Shown here in pieces: positions 13,069 through 20,317 of a stretch of DNA of 26,062 nt. The stretch is from positions 1 to 26,062 of the forward strand of contig JAEWKH010000117.1 in assembly GCA_023386155.1 (NCBI GenBank), given 5' to 3'. A model generated the notes under the pieces. It was not told the DNA's origin. It searched no databases and saw only the letters and a list, made by a program, of their open reading frames with translations. Both the position numbers and the translations under genes were made by a program. Numbering within the stretch: position 1 is the stretch's first letter; each line of letters begins with the position of its first letter. This stretch comes from Pseudomonadota bacterium (GTDB lineage Bacteria; Pseudomonadota; Alphaproteobacteria; Rhizobiales; Beijerinckiaceae).

Positions 13069-13088
13069 CCTTTCGCACGTGCGGAAGG
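13069..13088. other. 20-bp inverted repeat upstream of the YbdK-type gene
   Basis: CCTTTCGCAC and GTGCGGAAGG form a head-to-head palindrome with one wobble position, 35 bases upstream of the ATG at 13034. It could be an operator or a 3' structure for the rsmE transcript arriving from upstream. Confidence 0.35.
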
Positions 13089-13175
13089 GCCTGCGGCGAC
13101 CGGGCCCAAACTCCGGCTCAATGGGGCCAGATTGGGGCGAATCGGCGCGAAACTGCTAAGCTTTTGAAGCTAGAG

Positions 13176-13194
13176 GCGGATCGGCTTTATCCGC
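13176..13194 (-). terminator. Weak hairpin after rsmE
   Basis: GCGGAT and ATCCGC (13176-13181 and 13189-13194) pair over a seven-base loop just after the rsmE stop. Only a short stem and no T-run, so low certainty. Confidence 0.28.
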
Positions 13195-13209
13195 TGTCTG
13201 ACGACCGGG

Positions 13210-13956
13210 TCAGTTCCAATCGCCAAGCACAGCCTGAACGATCGCCAGCGCGGCCACAGCGGCTGTGTCAGCTCGCAGGATTCGCGGACCCAACGATACG
13301 CAAACACATCTTTCGCGGGCGGCGACAAGCGCTCTCTCCTGATCGGTGAACCCCCCTTCGGGGCCCACGATAACGGCCAGACCGGCGCGATTGTTCCCAA
13401 GCTCGGCCAGAGCCGCGACCGGGTTGGAGACGGGCGCATCCTCGTCGCAGAAGACGACCAGCCTGTCCCTGTCCAAGCCTTTGAAAAAGCTCTCTAAACT
13501 CTCCTCCTCGCGCACTTCCGGGATCGCCAGGATGCCGCATTGCTCGGCGGCCTCGACGGCGTTGCTGCGCATGCGCTCGAGATTGACCCGGGAGGCCTGT
13601 GTCCGGCGCGTCAGGACGGGCTGGAGAACGCCTGCCCCCATCTCAACCGCCTTCTGGACCATGTAGTCGAGGCGGGCATGCTTGAGCGGCGCGAAGGCAT
13701 AGATGAGGTCGGGGGCAGCCCCCTGCTCCCGGGTCCGCTCCGCGCAGACGAGATCGGCGGACTTGCGCCCCTCCACGGCGACCTCCGCCCGCCACTCCCC
13801 GTCCCGGCCGTTGAAGATCAGGACCGGGTCACCGCCCTTCAGGCGCAGGACGTTCAGCAGGTAATTGGCCTGGCCCCGGTCGAGGGCGATCCTGGCCCCC
13901 GCCTGGAGGGACGCATCGACGAAGAGGCGAGGAGCGTTGAAATCGTATTCGGCCAT
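13210..13956 (-). CDS. rsmE: 16S rRNA (uracil(1498)-N(3))-methyltransferase
   Basis: RsmE methylates N3 of U1498 in 16S rRNA of the 30S subunit using S-adenosylmethionine. The 248 residues show an N-terminal PUA-like domain (PRLFVDASLQAGARIALDRGQANYLLNVLRLKGGD) and a C-terminal SPOUT knot domain with the SAM-binding GPEGGFTDQE loop and the terminal LGPRILRADTAAVAALAIVQAVLGDW signature. The ATG at 13956 with GGAAAGGGG upstream is chosen; the longer in-frame version starting at 14061 would be translated from the dispersed element at 13990-14109. Upstream of it, on the other strand, lies the four-cysteine secreted protein gene. Confidence 0.95.
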   Translation of the reverse strand: MAEYDFNAPRLFVDASLQAGARIALDRGQANYLLNVLRLKGGDPVLIFNGRDGEWRAEVAVEGRKSADLVCAERTREQGAAPDLIYAFAPLKHARLDYMVQKAVEMGAGVLQPVLTRRTQASRVNLERMRSNAVEAAEQCGILAIPEVREEESLESFFKGLDRDRLVVFCDEDAPVSNPVAALAELGNNRAGLAVIVGPEGGFTDQERALVAARERCVCVSLGPRILRADTAAVAALAIVQAVLGDWN

Positions 13957-13989
13957 GGGACCCCTTTCCGGCGATGCCTGACCGCCCCG

Positions 13990-14109
13990 TCTAGCGCATC
14001 GTGCGGAAAAGTGGACCCGGTTTTTCCGCGCGAGCGATGCGCTCATCAAAGAAGGGAGCATCGAATTTGATCCTAAAAGTGGATTCCACTTTTAGGTCCG
14101 ATGCTCTAG
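13990..14109. repeat. Dispersed composite palindromic element D (two modules)
   Basis: It begins TCTAGCGCATCG and ends CGATGCTCTAG (imperfect terminal inverted repeats). Module 1 has GCGGAAAA (14003-14010) with TTTTCCGC (14022-14029). Module 2 is a 25-bp palindrome (14072-14096) with arm CCTAAAAGTGGA. It lies 33 bases upstream of rsmE, in its promoter or leader. Confidence 0.88.
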
Positions 14110-14284
14110 CAAGTTCCCCCGCCCCGAGGGAGAGGGTCGACCCTTCCAGTCACGTGAAATTCAGGTGCCGTATGGCACAGCTTATGCCCAAGGCGACCAT
14201 TCGCCTCTTGGCCTCATGGCCCCGAACCTGTTAACAGAACGCAGGCGCGCGAGACGTCGCGTGCTCTTTGAGGGAATCTTAGGC
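14110..14284. other. Leader region with three short tetraloop hairpins
   Basis: Between the repeat element and the secreted protein gene are three consecutive small hairpins: GTGCC-GTAT-GGCAC (14165-14178), AGGCGA-CCAT-TCGCCT (14191-14206) and GGCC-TCAT-GGCC (14210-14221). They may form a structured 5' leader; I recognise no known RNA class. Confidence 0.35.
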
Positions 14285-14752
14285 ATGACGCATATCCGTT
14301 CGCACATCCTGGCTGCGCTTGCCGTCGCTGGCATTTTCGTGACGGCTCCTGCCTTCGCGCAGTCGAACGTCTGCCAGGAAGGACAGAAGATCCTGCAGGA
14401 GCGCCAAAGCCTCATACAGCAGGTCAACAAGCTCACCGATGGCGGCAAGAACAAGCAGATCGACCCGCGCGCAGCCTGCTCCGTCTTCACGAAGCTCGTG
14501 ACGAACGGAGCGGCCGGCCAGAAGTGGATGACCGACAACAAGGACTGGTGCCAAGTTCCCGACCAGCTGGTCCAGAGCTTCGCCGAGGATCACAAGCGCT
14601 CCCAGCAGTTCAAGGGCCAGGCCTGCGGCGCGGCCGCGAAGATGGCCGAGATGGAGAAGCGGGCCAAGCAGCAGTCCCAGCAGGGCGGCCCCGCCGGCAA
14701 GATGGGCGGCGGCCTGACCGGCACGCTGAGCATCCCGAAGGGCGCGCTCTAA
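14285..14752 (+). CDS. Secreted four-cysteine helical protein, unknown function
   Basis: The 155-residue product has a signal peptide cleaved after AFA (residue 25). The mature chain is polar and helical, with four cysteines at 30, 65, 89 and 114 that could form two disulfides in the periplasm, then a Gln/Lys-rich helix and a Gly-rich tail (GGPAGKMGGGLTG). I recognise the general type (small alphaproteobacterial periplasmic proteins) but no named family. The ATG at 14285 is preferred over the in-frame start at 14165 because it begins the signal peptide and follows GAGGGAATCTTAGG. ubiA follows after 16 bases on the same strand, so the two may share a transcript. Confidence 0.75.
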   Translation: MTHIRSHILAALAVAGIFVTAPAFAQSNVCQEGQKILQERQSLIQQVNKLTDGGKNKQIDPRAACSVFTKLVTNGAAGQKWMTDNKDWCQVPDQLVQSFAEDHKRSQQFKGQACGAAAKMAEMEKRAKQQSQQGGPAGKMGGGLTGTLSIPKGAL

Positions 14753-14768
14753 GCCGGGCCGCTTAGCC

Positions 14769-15698
14769 ATGGAGCGACCTGCCGCGCCGTCCCTGCCCGA
14801 TGCCGTCAAGGGCCATTGGGCCGAACGATGGGCGCCGGCCGGCCTCAGGCCGTACCTCCGCCTTGCCCGCATCGAACGGCCCATCGGCTGGTGGCTGCTG
14901 CTCCTGCCCTGCTGGTGGTCGGCGGCGCTCGCCGCCGTCGCGGCCGGGCAGCCGTGGCCGAACCCGGTCCATTGCCTTCTCTTCCTGGTCGGCGCCGTGG
15001 CGATGCGCGGGGCCGGCTGCACCTATAACGACATCGTCGACCGGGACCTCGACACCCGGGTCGAGCGCACCCGGGAGCGCCCGCTCCCCTCGGGCCAGGT
15101 CACCCTGAAGGGAGCCCTGGCCTTTCTCGCACTCCAGGCGATCGTCGGCCTTCTGGTCCTGCTCCAGTTCAACGGCTTCGCCATCGCGACCGGCTTCGCC
15201 TCGCTGGGAATCGTCGCCCTCTATCCCTTCATGAAGCGCTTCTTCTGGATGCCCCAGATCGTGCTGGGCTTCGCCTTCGCCTGGGGGGCCCTGATGGGCT
15301 GGGCGGCCGCCTTCGGCTCCCTGAGCTGGACCCCCGTCCTTCTCTACCTCGGCAGCATCGCCTGGGTGGTGGGCTACGACACGATCTATGCCCTGCAGGA
15401 CATCGAGGACGACGAGATCGCCGGGATCAAGTCCTCGGCCCGGTTCTTCGGCGAGAACGTGAAGCTCGGCGTCGGCCTCTGCTATGCCCTCACCATCGTG
15501 CTCATCACCGCGTCCCTGATCCTGGCGGGAGCCGGCTGGCCATCCTTCGCGGGGCTGAGCCTCTTCGCCCTTCACCTGGGCTGGCAGGTGGCGCGCATCG
15601 ACCGGGCGGACGGCGCCGGCGCCCTTCGCCTCTTCCGCTCCAACCGGGATGCGGGCCTGATCCTGTTCGCCGCGATGATCGCCGACTGCCTGGTCTAG
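14769..15698 (+). CDS. ubiA: 4-hydroxybenzoate polyprenyltransferase
   Basis: UbiA attaches the polyprenyl tail to 4-hydroxybenzoate, the membrane step that commits to ubiquinone. The 309 residues contain the two Asp-rich motifs that bind prenyl diphosphate through magnesium: N87-D88-x-x-D91-x-x-x-D95 in GAGCTYNDIVDRDLD, and D204-x6-D211-x-x-D214 in YDTIYALQDIEDDEIAG. They are separated by hydrophobic helices, about eight or nine in total, and IERPIGWWLLLLPCWW is the typical first helix. There is no clear Shine-Dalgarno, but the gene starts 16 bases after the preceding stop, so translational coupling is possible. The polyprenyl length (often Q10 in alphaproteobacteria) cannot be read from the sequence. 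Confidence 0.95.
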   Translation: MERPAAPSLPDAVKGHWAERWAPAGLRPYLRLARIERPIGWWLLLLPCWWSAALAAVAAGQPWPNPVHCLLFLVGAVAMRGAGCTYNDIVDRDLDTRVERTRERPLPSGQVTLKGALAFLALQAIVGLLVLLQFNGFAIATGFASLGIVALYPFMKRFFWMPQIVLGFAFAWGALMGWAAAFGSLSWTPVLLYLGSIAWVVGYDTIYALQDIEDDEIAGIKSSARFFGENVKLGVGLCYALTIVLITASLILAGAGWPSFAGLSLFALHLGWQVARIDRADGAGALRLFRSNRDAGLILFAAMIADCLV

Positions 15699-15777
15699 AA
15701 GGCATGACCATTTGAAAGGGAAGGTTTCGGCAGGGGGAATATGGTATCTCCTCCCGGCAATCCCCATTTCAAGTCCG

Positions 15778-16581
15778 ATGCCGTCCCCCTCATCCCCTCC
15801 ATTCGCCGCCCTCGCCCCTGCCGTCCGCGATGCCGCCCGCCGCGCGGGGGACCTCGCCCTGCCCTATTTCCGCGCCGGCGCGCAAACGGCCGCCAAGCTC
15901 TGGTACAAGGGACACAGCTCCCCGGTGACCGAGGCGGACATCGCCCTCGACACCTTCCTGAAGGACCATCTTTCCGGGCTGTTTCCCCAGGCCGGCTGGC
16001 TCTCCGAGGAGACGGCCGACGACCCGTCCCGTCTCGGGCGGAGCTATGTCTGGATCGTCGACCCCATCGACGGCACGAGGGCCTTCGCCTCGGGGCATCC
16101 CGACTGGGCCATCTCGATTGCCCTGGTCAGGGATGGAAGACCCGTTCTCGGCGTCCTCCACGCGCCGATCCACGACCGCCTCTTCGAGGCACGGCTCGGC
16201 GAAGGGGCTTTCTGCAACGGCGAGAGGCTCCAGGTCTCCGAGGCCGAGGACGCCTCTCGTCCCCGGATCGCAGGCCCGAAACCCCTCGTGGACCGGCTCG
16301 AGCGCGGGTGGGAGCCCATCGAGCGCCTGCCCAAGGTGCCCTCCCTGGCCCTCAGGCTGGCACGGGTCGCGGAAGGCTCCATCGATATCGCCCTTGTCTC
16401 GGCCAATGCCCAGGACTGGGATATTGCCGCCGCGGACCTCATCCTGCAGGAAGCGGGCGGGCGCCTGACCGGGCTCGATGGTTCGACCCCGGCCTACAAC
16501 CGGCCTCATCCCTCCCATGGCGAGATGATTGCCGTTGCGTCACGGTTGCATCCTCGTGCTATTGGGGCCATGAGAGCCTGA
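15778..16581 (+). CDS. Inositol monophosphatase family protein, CysQ-like
   Basis: This 267-residue magnesium-dependent phosphatase has all family metal sites: the EE pair at 77-78 in WLSEETAD, D95-P-I-D98-G-T in WIVDPIDGTRAF, and W214-D215 in QDWDIAAADLIL. CysQ enzymes convert 3'-phosphoadenosine 5'-phosphate to AMP; others in the family hydrolyse inositol or fructose phosphates. The substrate is not settled by sequence, though the alphaproteobacterial position beside DUF4170 and waaA is usually annotated as 3'(2'),5'-bisphosphate nucleotidase. The ATG at 15778 gives the normal family length; a TTG at 15712 would add 22 residues with no homology. No strong ribosome-binding site is visible. 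It lies 79 bases after ubiA. Confidence 0.87.
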   Translation: MPSPSSPPFAALAPAVRDAARRAGDLALPYFRAGAQTAAKLWYKGHSSPVTEADIALDTFLKDHLSGLFPQAGWLSEETADDPSRLGRSYVWIVDPIDGTRAFASGHPDWAISIALVRDGRPVLGVLHAPIHDRLFEARLGEGAFCNGERLQVSEAEDASRPRIAGPKPLVDRLERGWEPIERLPKVPSLALRLARVAEGSIDIALVSANAQDWDIAAADLILQEAGGRLTGLDGSTPAYNRPHPSHGEMIAVASRLHPRAIGAMRA

Positions 16582-16640
16582 ACGACGTTGGCTCGCAACG
16601 ACCCGATCCTACCAACCCTCCTCAGAAGAGCCCTATCACC

Positions 16641-16874
16641 ATGAGCGACATGCCTGGCAAGCAACTCCTGCATCTGGTTTTCGGCGGCGAGCTCACCAGC
16701 CTGGAATCCGTCGATTTCAAGGATCTTTCCAAGCTCGACATCGTCGGTATCTTCCCGAACTACGCCAGCGCCCACGCAGCCTGGAAGGCCCGGGCACAGG
16801 CGACCGTGGACAATGCGCAGATGCGCTACTTCATCGTCCACCTGCACCGCCTGCTGGATCCGCAGCACGGCTGA
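16641..16874 (+). CDS. DUF4170 domain protein
   Basis: This 77-residue cytoplasmic protein carries the compact DUF4170 pattern: HLVFGGELTSLESVDFKDLSKLDIVGIFPNYASAHAAWKARAQATVDNAQMRYFIVHLHRLLDP. The function is unknown; the family is alphaproteobacterial and is typically found where it is here, between a CysQ-like phosphatase gene and the lipid A/Kdo genes. The same frame is open upstream for 900 bases because of GC bias, but only the ATG at 16641 gives the family N terminus. The next gene starts 14 bases after its stop, so it is very probably in the waaA operon. Confidence 0.88.
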   Translation: MSDMPGKQLLHLVFGGELTSLESVDFKDLSKLDIVGIFPNYASAHAAWKARAQATVDNAQMRYFIVHLHRLLDPQHG

Positions 16875-16888
16875 TCCCTTCAAGTCGC

Positions 16889-17623
16889 ATGGGTCTCGTC
16901 AAGCGCATCACCCGGTCGCGAGTGGTCCAGGAAACCCTGGGGTTTCTTGTCGCGGGCTATCTCAAGTTCGTGCAGCGCACGAACCGGTTCGTCATGGAAC
17001 CGGCGGATGCCTATGACCGGATCGAGATGCCTGTGATCGCCGCCATGTGGCACGGTCAGCATTTCATGATCCATTTCGCCAAGAGGCCCCGGGACCGCGC
17101 CGCGAGCCTCGTCTCCCGCTCGGGCGACGGCGAGTTCAACGCCATCGCGCTGCGCCATCTCGGGGTGCGGGCCATCCGCGGCTCCGGAGCGCGCGGCCGC
17201 GACATCCGCAAGAAGGGCGGCGCCCAGGCGATGCGCGCCATGCTGCGGGCCCTGAGCGATGGCGAGATGGTGGTGATGACCGCCGACATCCCGAAGATTT
17301 CACGGATCTGCGGCCAGGGCATCGTCACCCTCGCGCAGCTGTCCGGGCGCCCCATCGTGCCCGTCGCCGTCGTCACGAGCCGCCGCATCGACTTCGACAG
17401 CTGGGACAAGGCCAGCATCGGCCTGCCTTTCGGTCGCGGAGCGATGGTGCTCGGAGATCCGGTCCATGTGCCGAGGGACGCGGACGAGCAGACGCTGGAA
17501 TCCCTGAGGAAGACCGTCGAACGGGAACTCGACCGGGTGCATGAACGGGCCTACGCTCTCGTCGGTTCGAGGGATCCGGGCGCCAGGTCCAGACCCATGC
17601 TCATGGGAGGCTTGCGGGCATGA
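16889..17623 (+). CDS. DUF374 lysophospholipid acyltransferase-like protein
   Basis: The 244-residue protein belongs to the DUF374 branch of the PlsC/LPLAT acyltransferase superfamily: MWHGQHF (W54-H55) takes the place of the HxxxxD entry motif, followed by RGSGARGRDIRKKGGAQAMRAMLRAL and GQGIVTLAQLSGRPIVPVAV. The usual TPDGPRGPR segment of the family reads TADIPKISRICG here, so the canonical DGPRGP residues are changed. Its place in front of waaA and lpxK suggests a role in envelope lipid synthesis, perhaps lipid A acylation, but activity is unproven. The stop overlaps the waaA start by four bases (ATGA), so translation is coupled. Confidence 0.88.
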   Translation: MGLVKRITRSRVVQETLGFLVAGYLKFVQRTNRFVMEPADAYDRIEMPVIAAMWHGQHFMIHFAKRPRDRAASLVSRSGDGEFNAIALRHLGVRAIRGSGARGRDIRKKGGAQAMRAMLRALSDGEMVVMTADIPKISRICGQGIVTLAQLSGRPIVPVAVVTSRRIDFDSWDKASIGLPFGRGAMVLGDPVHVPRDADEQTLESLRKTVERELDRVHERAYALVGSRDPGARSRPMLMGGLRA

Positions 17624-18909
17624 GCTTCCCGATCGTCTTCAAGACCTATCGCACGATGGTCTCCATCCTGGAGCCGGCCGTGCTCGGCCTCCTCTACTGG
17701 CGCCGGCACAAAGGGCGCGAGGACCGCACTCGCCTTGGCGAGCGTCAGGGCTATCCCAGCCGGCAGCGGCCCAAGGGCCACCTGATCTGGGTCCACGGCG
17801 CCAGCATCGGCGAGACCCTGTCCCTGCTGCCGGTGGTGGAACGGATGACCCAGCGCGGCCTCGCTGTCCTGGTGACCTCGGGCACGAAGACATCCGCATC
17901 CCTCATCGCCCGCCGGCTGCCACCGGGTGCCCTCCATCAGTTCGTTCCGCTGGATGTGCCACGTTATATTAAGCGGTTCCTGGACCATTGGCGGCCCGAC
18001 CTGGCCCTGATCGCCGAATCCGAGATCTGGCCGAACACGATCATGGCCCTGGCGGAGCGCGACATCCCGCTCGTCATGGTCAACGGCCGCATGTCGGACC
18101 GCTCGTACCGGCGCTGGCAGAAGATGCCCCGCATCATCAAGGGTCTTCTCGAACGGTTCGCCCTGTGCCTCGTTCAAACGGCGGAGGACGCCGAGAGGCT
18201 GGCCCGGCTCGGCGCTCCCCGGGTGGTCGTGACGGGAAACATCAAGTTCGACGCCGCGCCTCCGCCGGCCGATCCGCGGGTGGTCGCGCATCTTTCGGGA
18301 TTGATCGCTGGACGCCCGGTCTGGCTCGCCGCCAGCACGCATCCTGGCGAGGAAACTGCGATCGTCGCCGTGCACCGGGCCCTGGCGAAGCGATATCCTC
18401 ACCTGCTCACCATCATCGCTCCACGCCATCCCCATCGCGGACCGGAGGTCGCCGCCATTGCCGGGCAGGCCGGCCTGCGCGCGAGCCGGCGCTCCGAGGG
18501 CATTCACCCCGACCGGGCGACCGACGTCTACGTGGTCGATACGATCGGCGAGATGGGATTGTTCTACCGGCTCTCTCCCATCGTCCTCATGGGCGGCACC
18601 CTGGTCCCCGTCGGCGGGCACAACCCGATCGAGCCGGCCAAGCTGGGCGCGGCCATCCTGCACGGCCCCCATGTCCATTCCGCCATCGAGATCTACGAGG
18701 CTCTCGACCGCGCGCGAGGCGCCTTGATGGTGCGGGACAGCGCCATCCTGGCACGGGCCGTCAACGAGCTGCTGAACAACACGGCCCTCACGCGCGACAT
18801 GGCGCGCAAGGCCGGAGAGGCCGTGCAGGCGCTCGGCGGCGCCGTGGATCGGACCATGCAATCGGTCGAACCCTTCATCGTGCAGGCGAAGCTGGGGGCG
18901 CGCCGCTGA
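17620..18909 (+). CDS. waaA: 3-deoxy-D-manno-octulosonic acid (Kdo) transferase
   Basis: WaaA (KdtA) transfers Kdo from CMP-Kdo to lipid IVA at the cytoplasmic face of the inner membrane, building the inner core of LPS. The 429 residues include an N-terminal anchor (about 3-25), the donor-side WVHGASIGE with the catalytic Glu65, the AESEIWPN motif (the usual form is ETEIWPN), and the GGTLVPVGGHNPIEPA loop of GT-B Kdo transferases. Whether it adds one, two or more Kdo units cannot be told from sequence. It overlaps the DUF374 gene by four bases and lpxK by one base, a tight operon. Confidence 0.96.
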   Translation: MSFPIVFKTYRTMVSILEPAVLGLLYWRRHKGREDRTRLGERQGYPSRQRPKGHLIWVHGASIGETLSLLPVVERMTQRGLAVLVTSGTKTSASLIARRLPPGALHQFVPLDVPRYIKRFLDHWRPDLALIAESEIWPNTIMALAERDIPLVMVNGRMSDRSYRRWQKMPRIIKGLLERFALCLVQTAEDAERLARLGAPRVVVTGNIKFDAAPPPADPRVVAHLSGLIAGRPVWLAASTHPGEETAIVAVHRALAKRYPHLLTIIAPRHPHRGPEVAAIAGQAGLRASRRSEGIHPDRATDVYVVDTIGEMGLFYRLSPIVLMGGTLVPVGGHNPIEPAKLGAAILHGPHVHSAIEIYEALDRARGALMVRDSAILARAVNELLNNTALTRDMARKAGEAVQALGGAVDRTMQSVEPFIVQAKLGARR

Positions 18910-19925
18910 TGCGGGCGCCGCGCTTCTGGTGGGACCCCGCCCCCTCGCCGCTGGCCAGCCTGCTGCGCCCTGCCGGCATCCTCTACAGCTCCATCACAGC
19001 GCGACGCATGCACCGGCCGGGACAGAAGGCGGACCTTCCCGTCATCTGCATCGGGAACTTCACCGTGGGCGGCGCGGGCAAGACACCGACGGCTCTTGCC
19101 ATTGCCAAGATTCTCGATGCGGCGGGCGAGAGCCCGGCCTTCCTGTCGCGAGGCTATGGCGGCCGGCTGCGCGGCCCGTTGCAGGTCCAGAGGGATCATC
19201 ACACGGCCTTGGACGTGGGCGACGAGCCCATTCTGCTCTCAGGAACGGCGCGGGCCATCGTCTCCGGCGACCGCCCGGCCGGGGCACGGCTGGCCTATGA
19301 GGCGGGTTCCACCGTCGTGATCATGGATGACGGGCTCCAGAATCCGTCCCTGATCAAGGATTGCGCCATCGCGGCCGTGGACGGGGCAACCGGGATCGGC
19401 AACGGGCTTCCCTTCCCGGCCGGGCCTTTGCGCGCGGCCATGGAGGCGCAATGGCCGGCGATCGATGCGGTTCTCGTCATCGGCGATGGCGAGCCGGGAC
19501 AACGGATTGCCGCGGAAGCGGGACGGCGCGGCAAGCGCGTGTTCGCAGCAAGGCTCGAACCGGCCAGGGATGCCGCGAGAGCGCTCGAAGGGCGGAAGGT
19601 TCTGGCCTTCGCAGGGATCGGACGGCCCGAAAAGTTCTTCGACACCCTGCGCGCCTGCGGGGCCATCGTCGAGGCCGCCCATTCGTTCCCGGACCATCAT
19701 CGCTACAGGGTGGCCGAACTCACGGCGCTGCGGCAGGAAGCGGAAACCCGGGGGCTTCAGGCCATCACGACGGAGAAGGATCTCGCCCGGGTCGCCGCCG
19801 TGAGCGACGAGCAGCCCTGGCCGGATCTGGCGGTGCTGCCCGTGCGGCTTCGGATCGAGAACGAGGCGGGCTTACGCAACCTGCTCCTGCGCCGCATCAA
19901 CGAGAGGCGGCTGCAGGCCGCCTGA
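18909..19925 (+). CDS. lpxK: Tetraacyldisaccharide 4'-kinase
   Basis: LpxK phosphorylates the 4' position of tetraacyldisaccharide 1-phosphate to give lipid IVA, the substrate of the WaaA encoded just upstream. The 338 residues show an N-terminal membrane-associated helix (about 15-31), the P-loop GGAGKTPT at 54-61 in ICIGNFTVGGAGKTP, SRGYGGRLRG, and the MDDGLQNPSL catalytic segment. The start ATG shares one base with the waaA stop (TGATG), so the reading frame extending far upstream in this phase is only an open shadow of waaA. It is the last gene of the operon; the next gene converges on it nine bases later. Confidence 0.96.
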   Translation: MRAPRFWWDPAPSPLASLLRPAGILYSSITARRMHRPGQKADLPVICIGNFTVGGAGKTPTALAIAKILDAAGESPAFLSRGYGGRLRGPLQVQRDHHTALDVGDEPILLSGTARAIVSGDRPAGARLAYEAGSTVVIMDDGLQNPSLIKDCAIAAVDGATGIGNGLPFPAGPLRAAMEAQWPAIDAVLVIGDGEPGQRIAAEAGRRGKRVFAARLEPARDAARALEGRKVLAFAGIGRPEKFFDTLRACGAIVEAAHSFPDHHRYRVAELTALRQEAETRGLQAITTEKDLARVAAVSDEQPWPDLAVLPVRLRIENEAGLRNLLLRRINERRLQAA

Positions 19926-19934
19926 AGGGCAGCT

Positions 19935-20165
19935 TCACCGTTCCGACATGCGCCCGCCGGTGATGCGCATCATCACGGCCTCGGGCGAGGCATAGGGCTC
20001 CTGCCTCTCGACGCTCCAATACTTCAGCTCGTCGAGGGGGATTTCGGCGCCCGTCACGGCGCAGCGCACATAGGCCCCGGGTTTCAGGACCCGGAGGTTG
20101 CTGTCGAGATATTGCACGACGGCTTCGCCGCCGCTTCGTTCGATCTTGTTCAGCATCGATGACAT
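19935..20165 (-). CDS. DUF2093 domain protein
   Basis: This 76-residue protein matches DUF2093: GGEAVVQYLDSNLRVLKPGAYVRCAVTGAEIPLDELKYWSVERQEPYASPEAVMMR contains the YLD-x-x-x-RV-x-x-PG-x-x-VRCAVTG-x-x-IPL-x-x-L-x-YWSVERQE core of the family. The function is unknown; members are short alphaproteobacterial proteins, commonly next to lpxK. The start is uncertain: ATGs at 20165 and 20156 and a GTG at 20198 are all in frame, and none has a clear ribosome-binding site. It is convergent with lpxK, leaving nine bases between the stops, and lies downstream of xseA on the same strand. Confidence 0.85.
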   Translation of the reverse strand: MSSMLNKIERSGGEAVVQYLDSNLRVLKPGAYVRCAVTGAEIPLDELKYWSVERQEPYASPEAVMMRITGGRMSER

Positions 20166-20226
20166 CAATGAATGCGTTGCGCCCAGAGCTGTTTCCACGT
20201 GCGTGGAATCATCCCTGGTCTTGGTC

Positions 20227-20278
20227 TACCGCATTTTCTGACGGCGAACCGGATCCACCTTGCCGAAAAATGCTCTGA
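20227..20278. repeat. Degenerate dispersed palindrome E
   Basis: GCATTTT (20231-20237) pairs with AAAATGC (20267-20273) and CGGC (20242-20245) with GCCG (20262-20265) around a CCGGATCCAC centre. The centre is the same as in the element at 1823-1889, but the outer arms differ, so it looks like a sister family. It lies between DUF2093 and xseA. Confidence 0.6.
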
Positions 20279-20317
20279 TCTCACATAAGCAGGCCGGGGA
20301 GCATTTCCAATCCTCGA

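Noticed and set aside
15741..16640. Apparent 300-residue N-terminal extension of the DUF4170 protein
   Set aside because: It is the out-of-phase shadow of the IMPase-family gene; the DUF4170 sequence begins at the ATG at 16641.
17988..18908. Apparent 307-residue N-terminal extension of LpxK
   Set aside because: The frame is open through waaA only because of GC bias; LpxK homology begins at the ATG at 18909, which overlaps the waaA stop.
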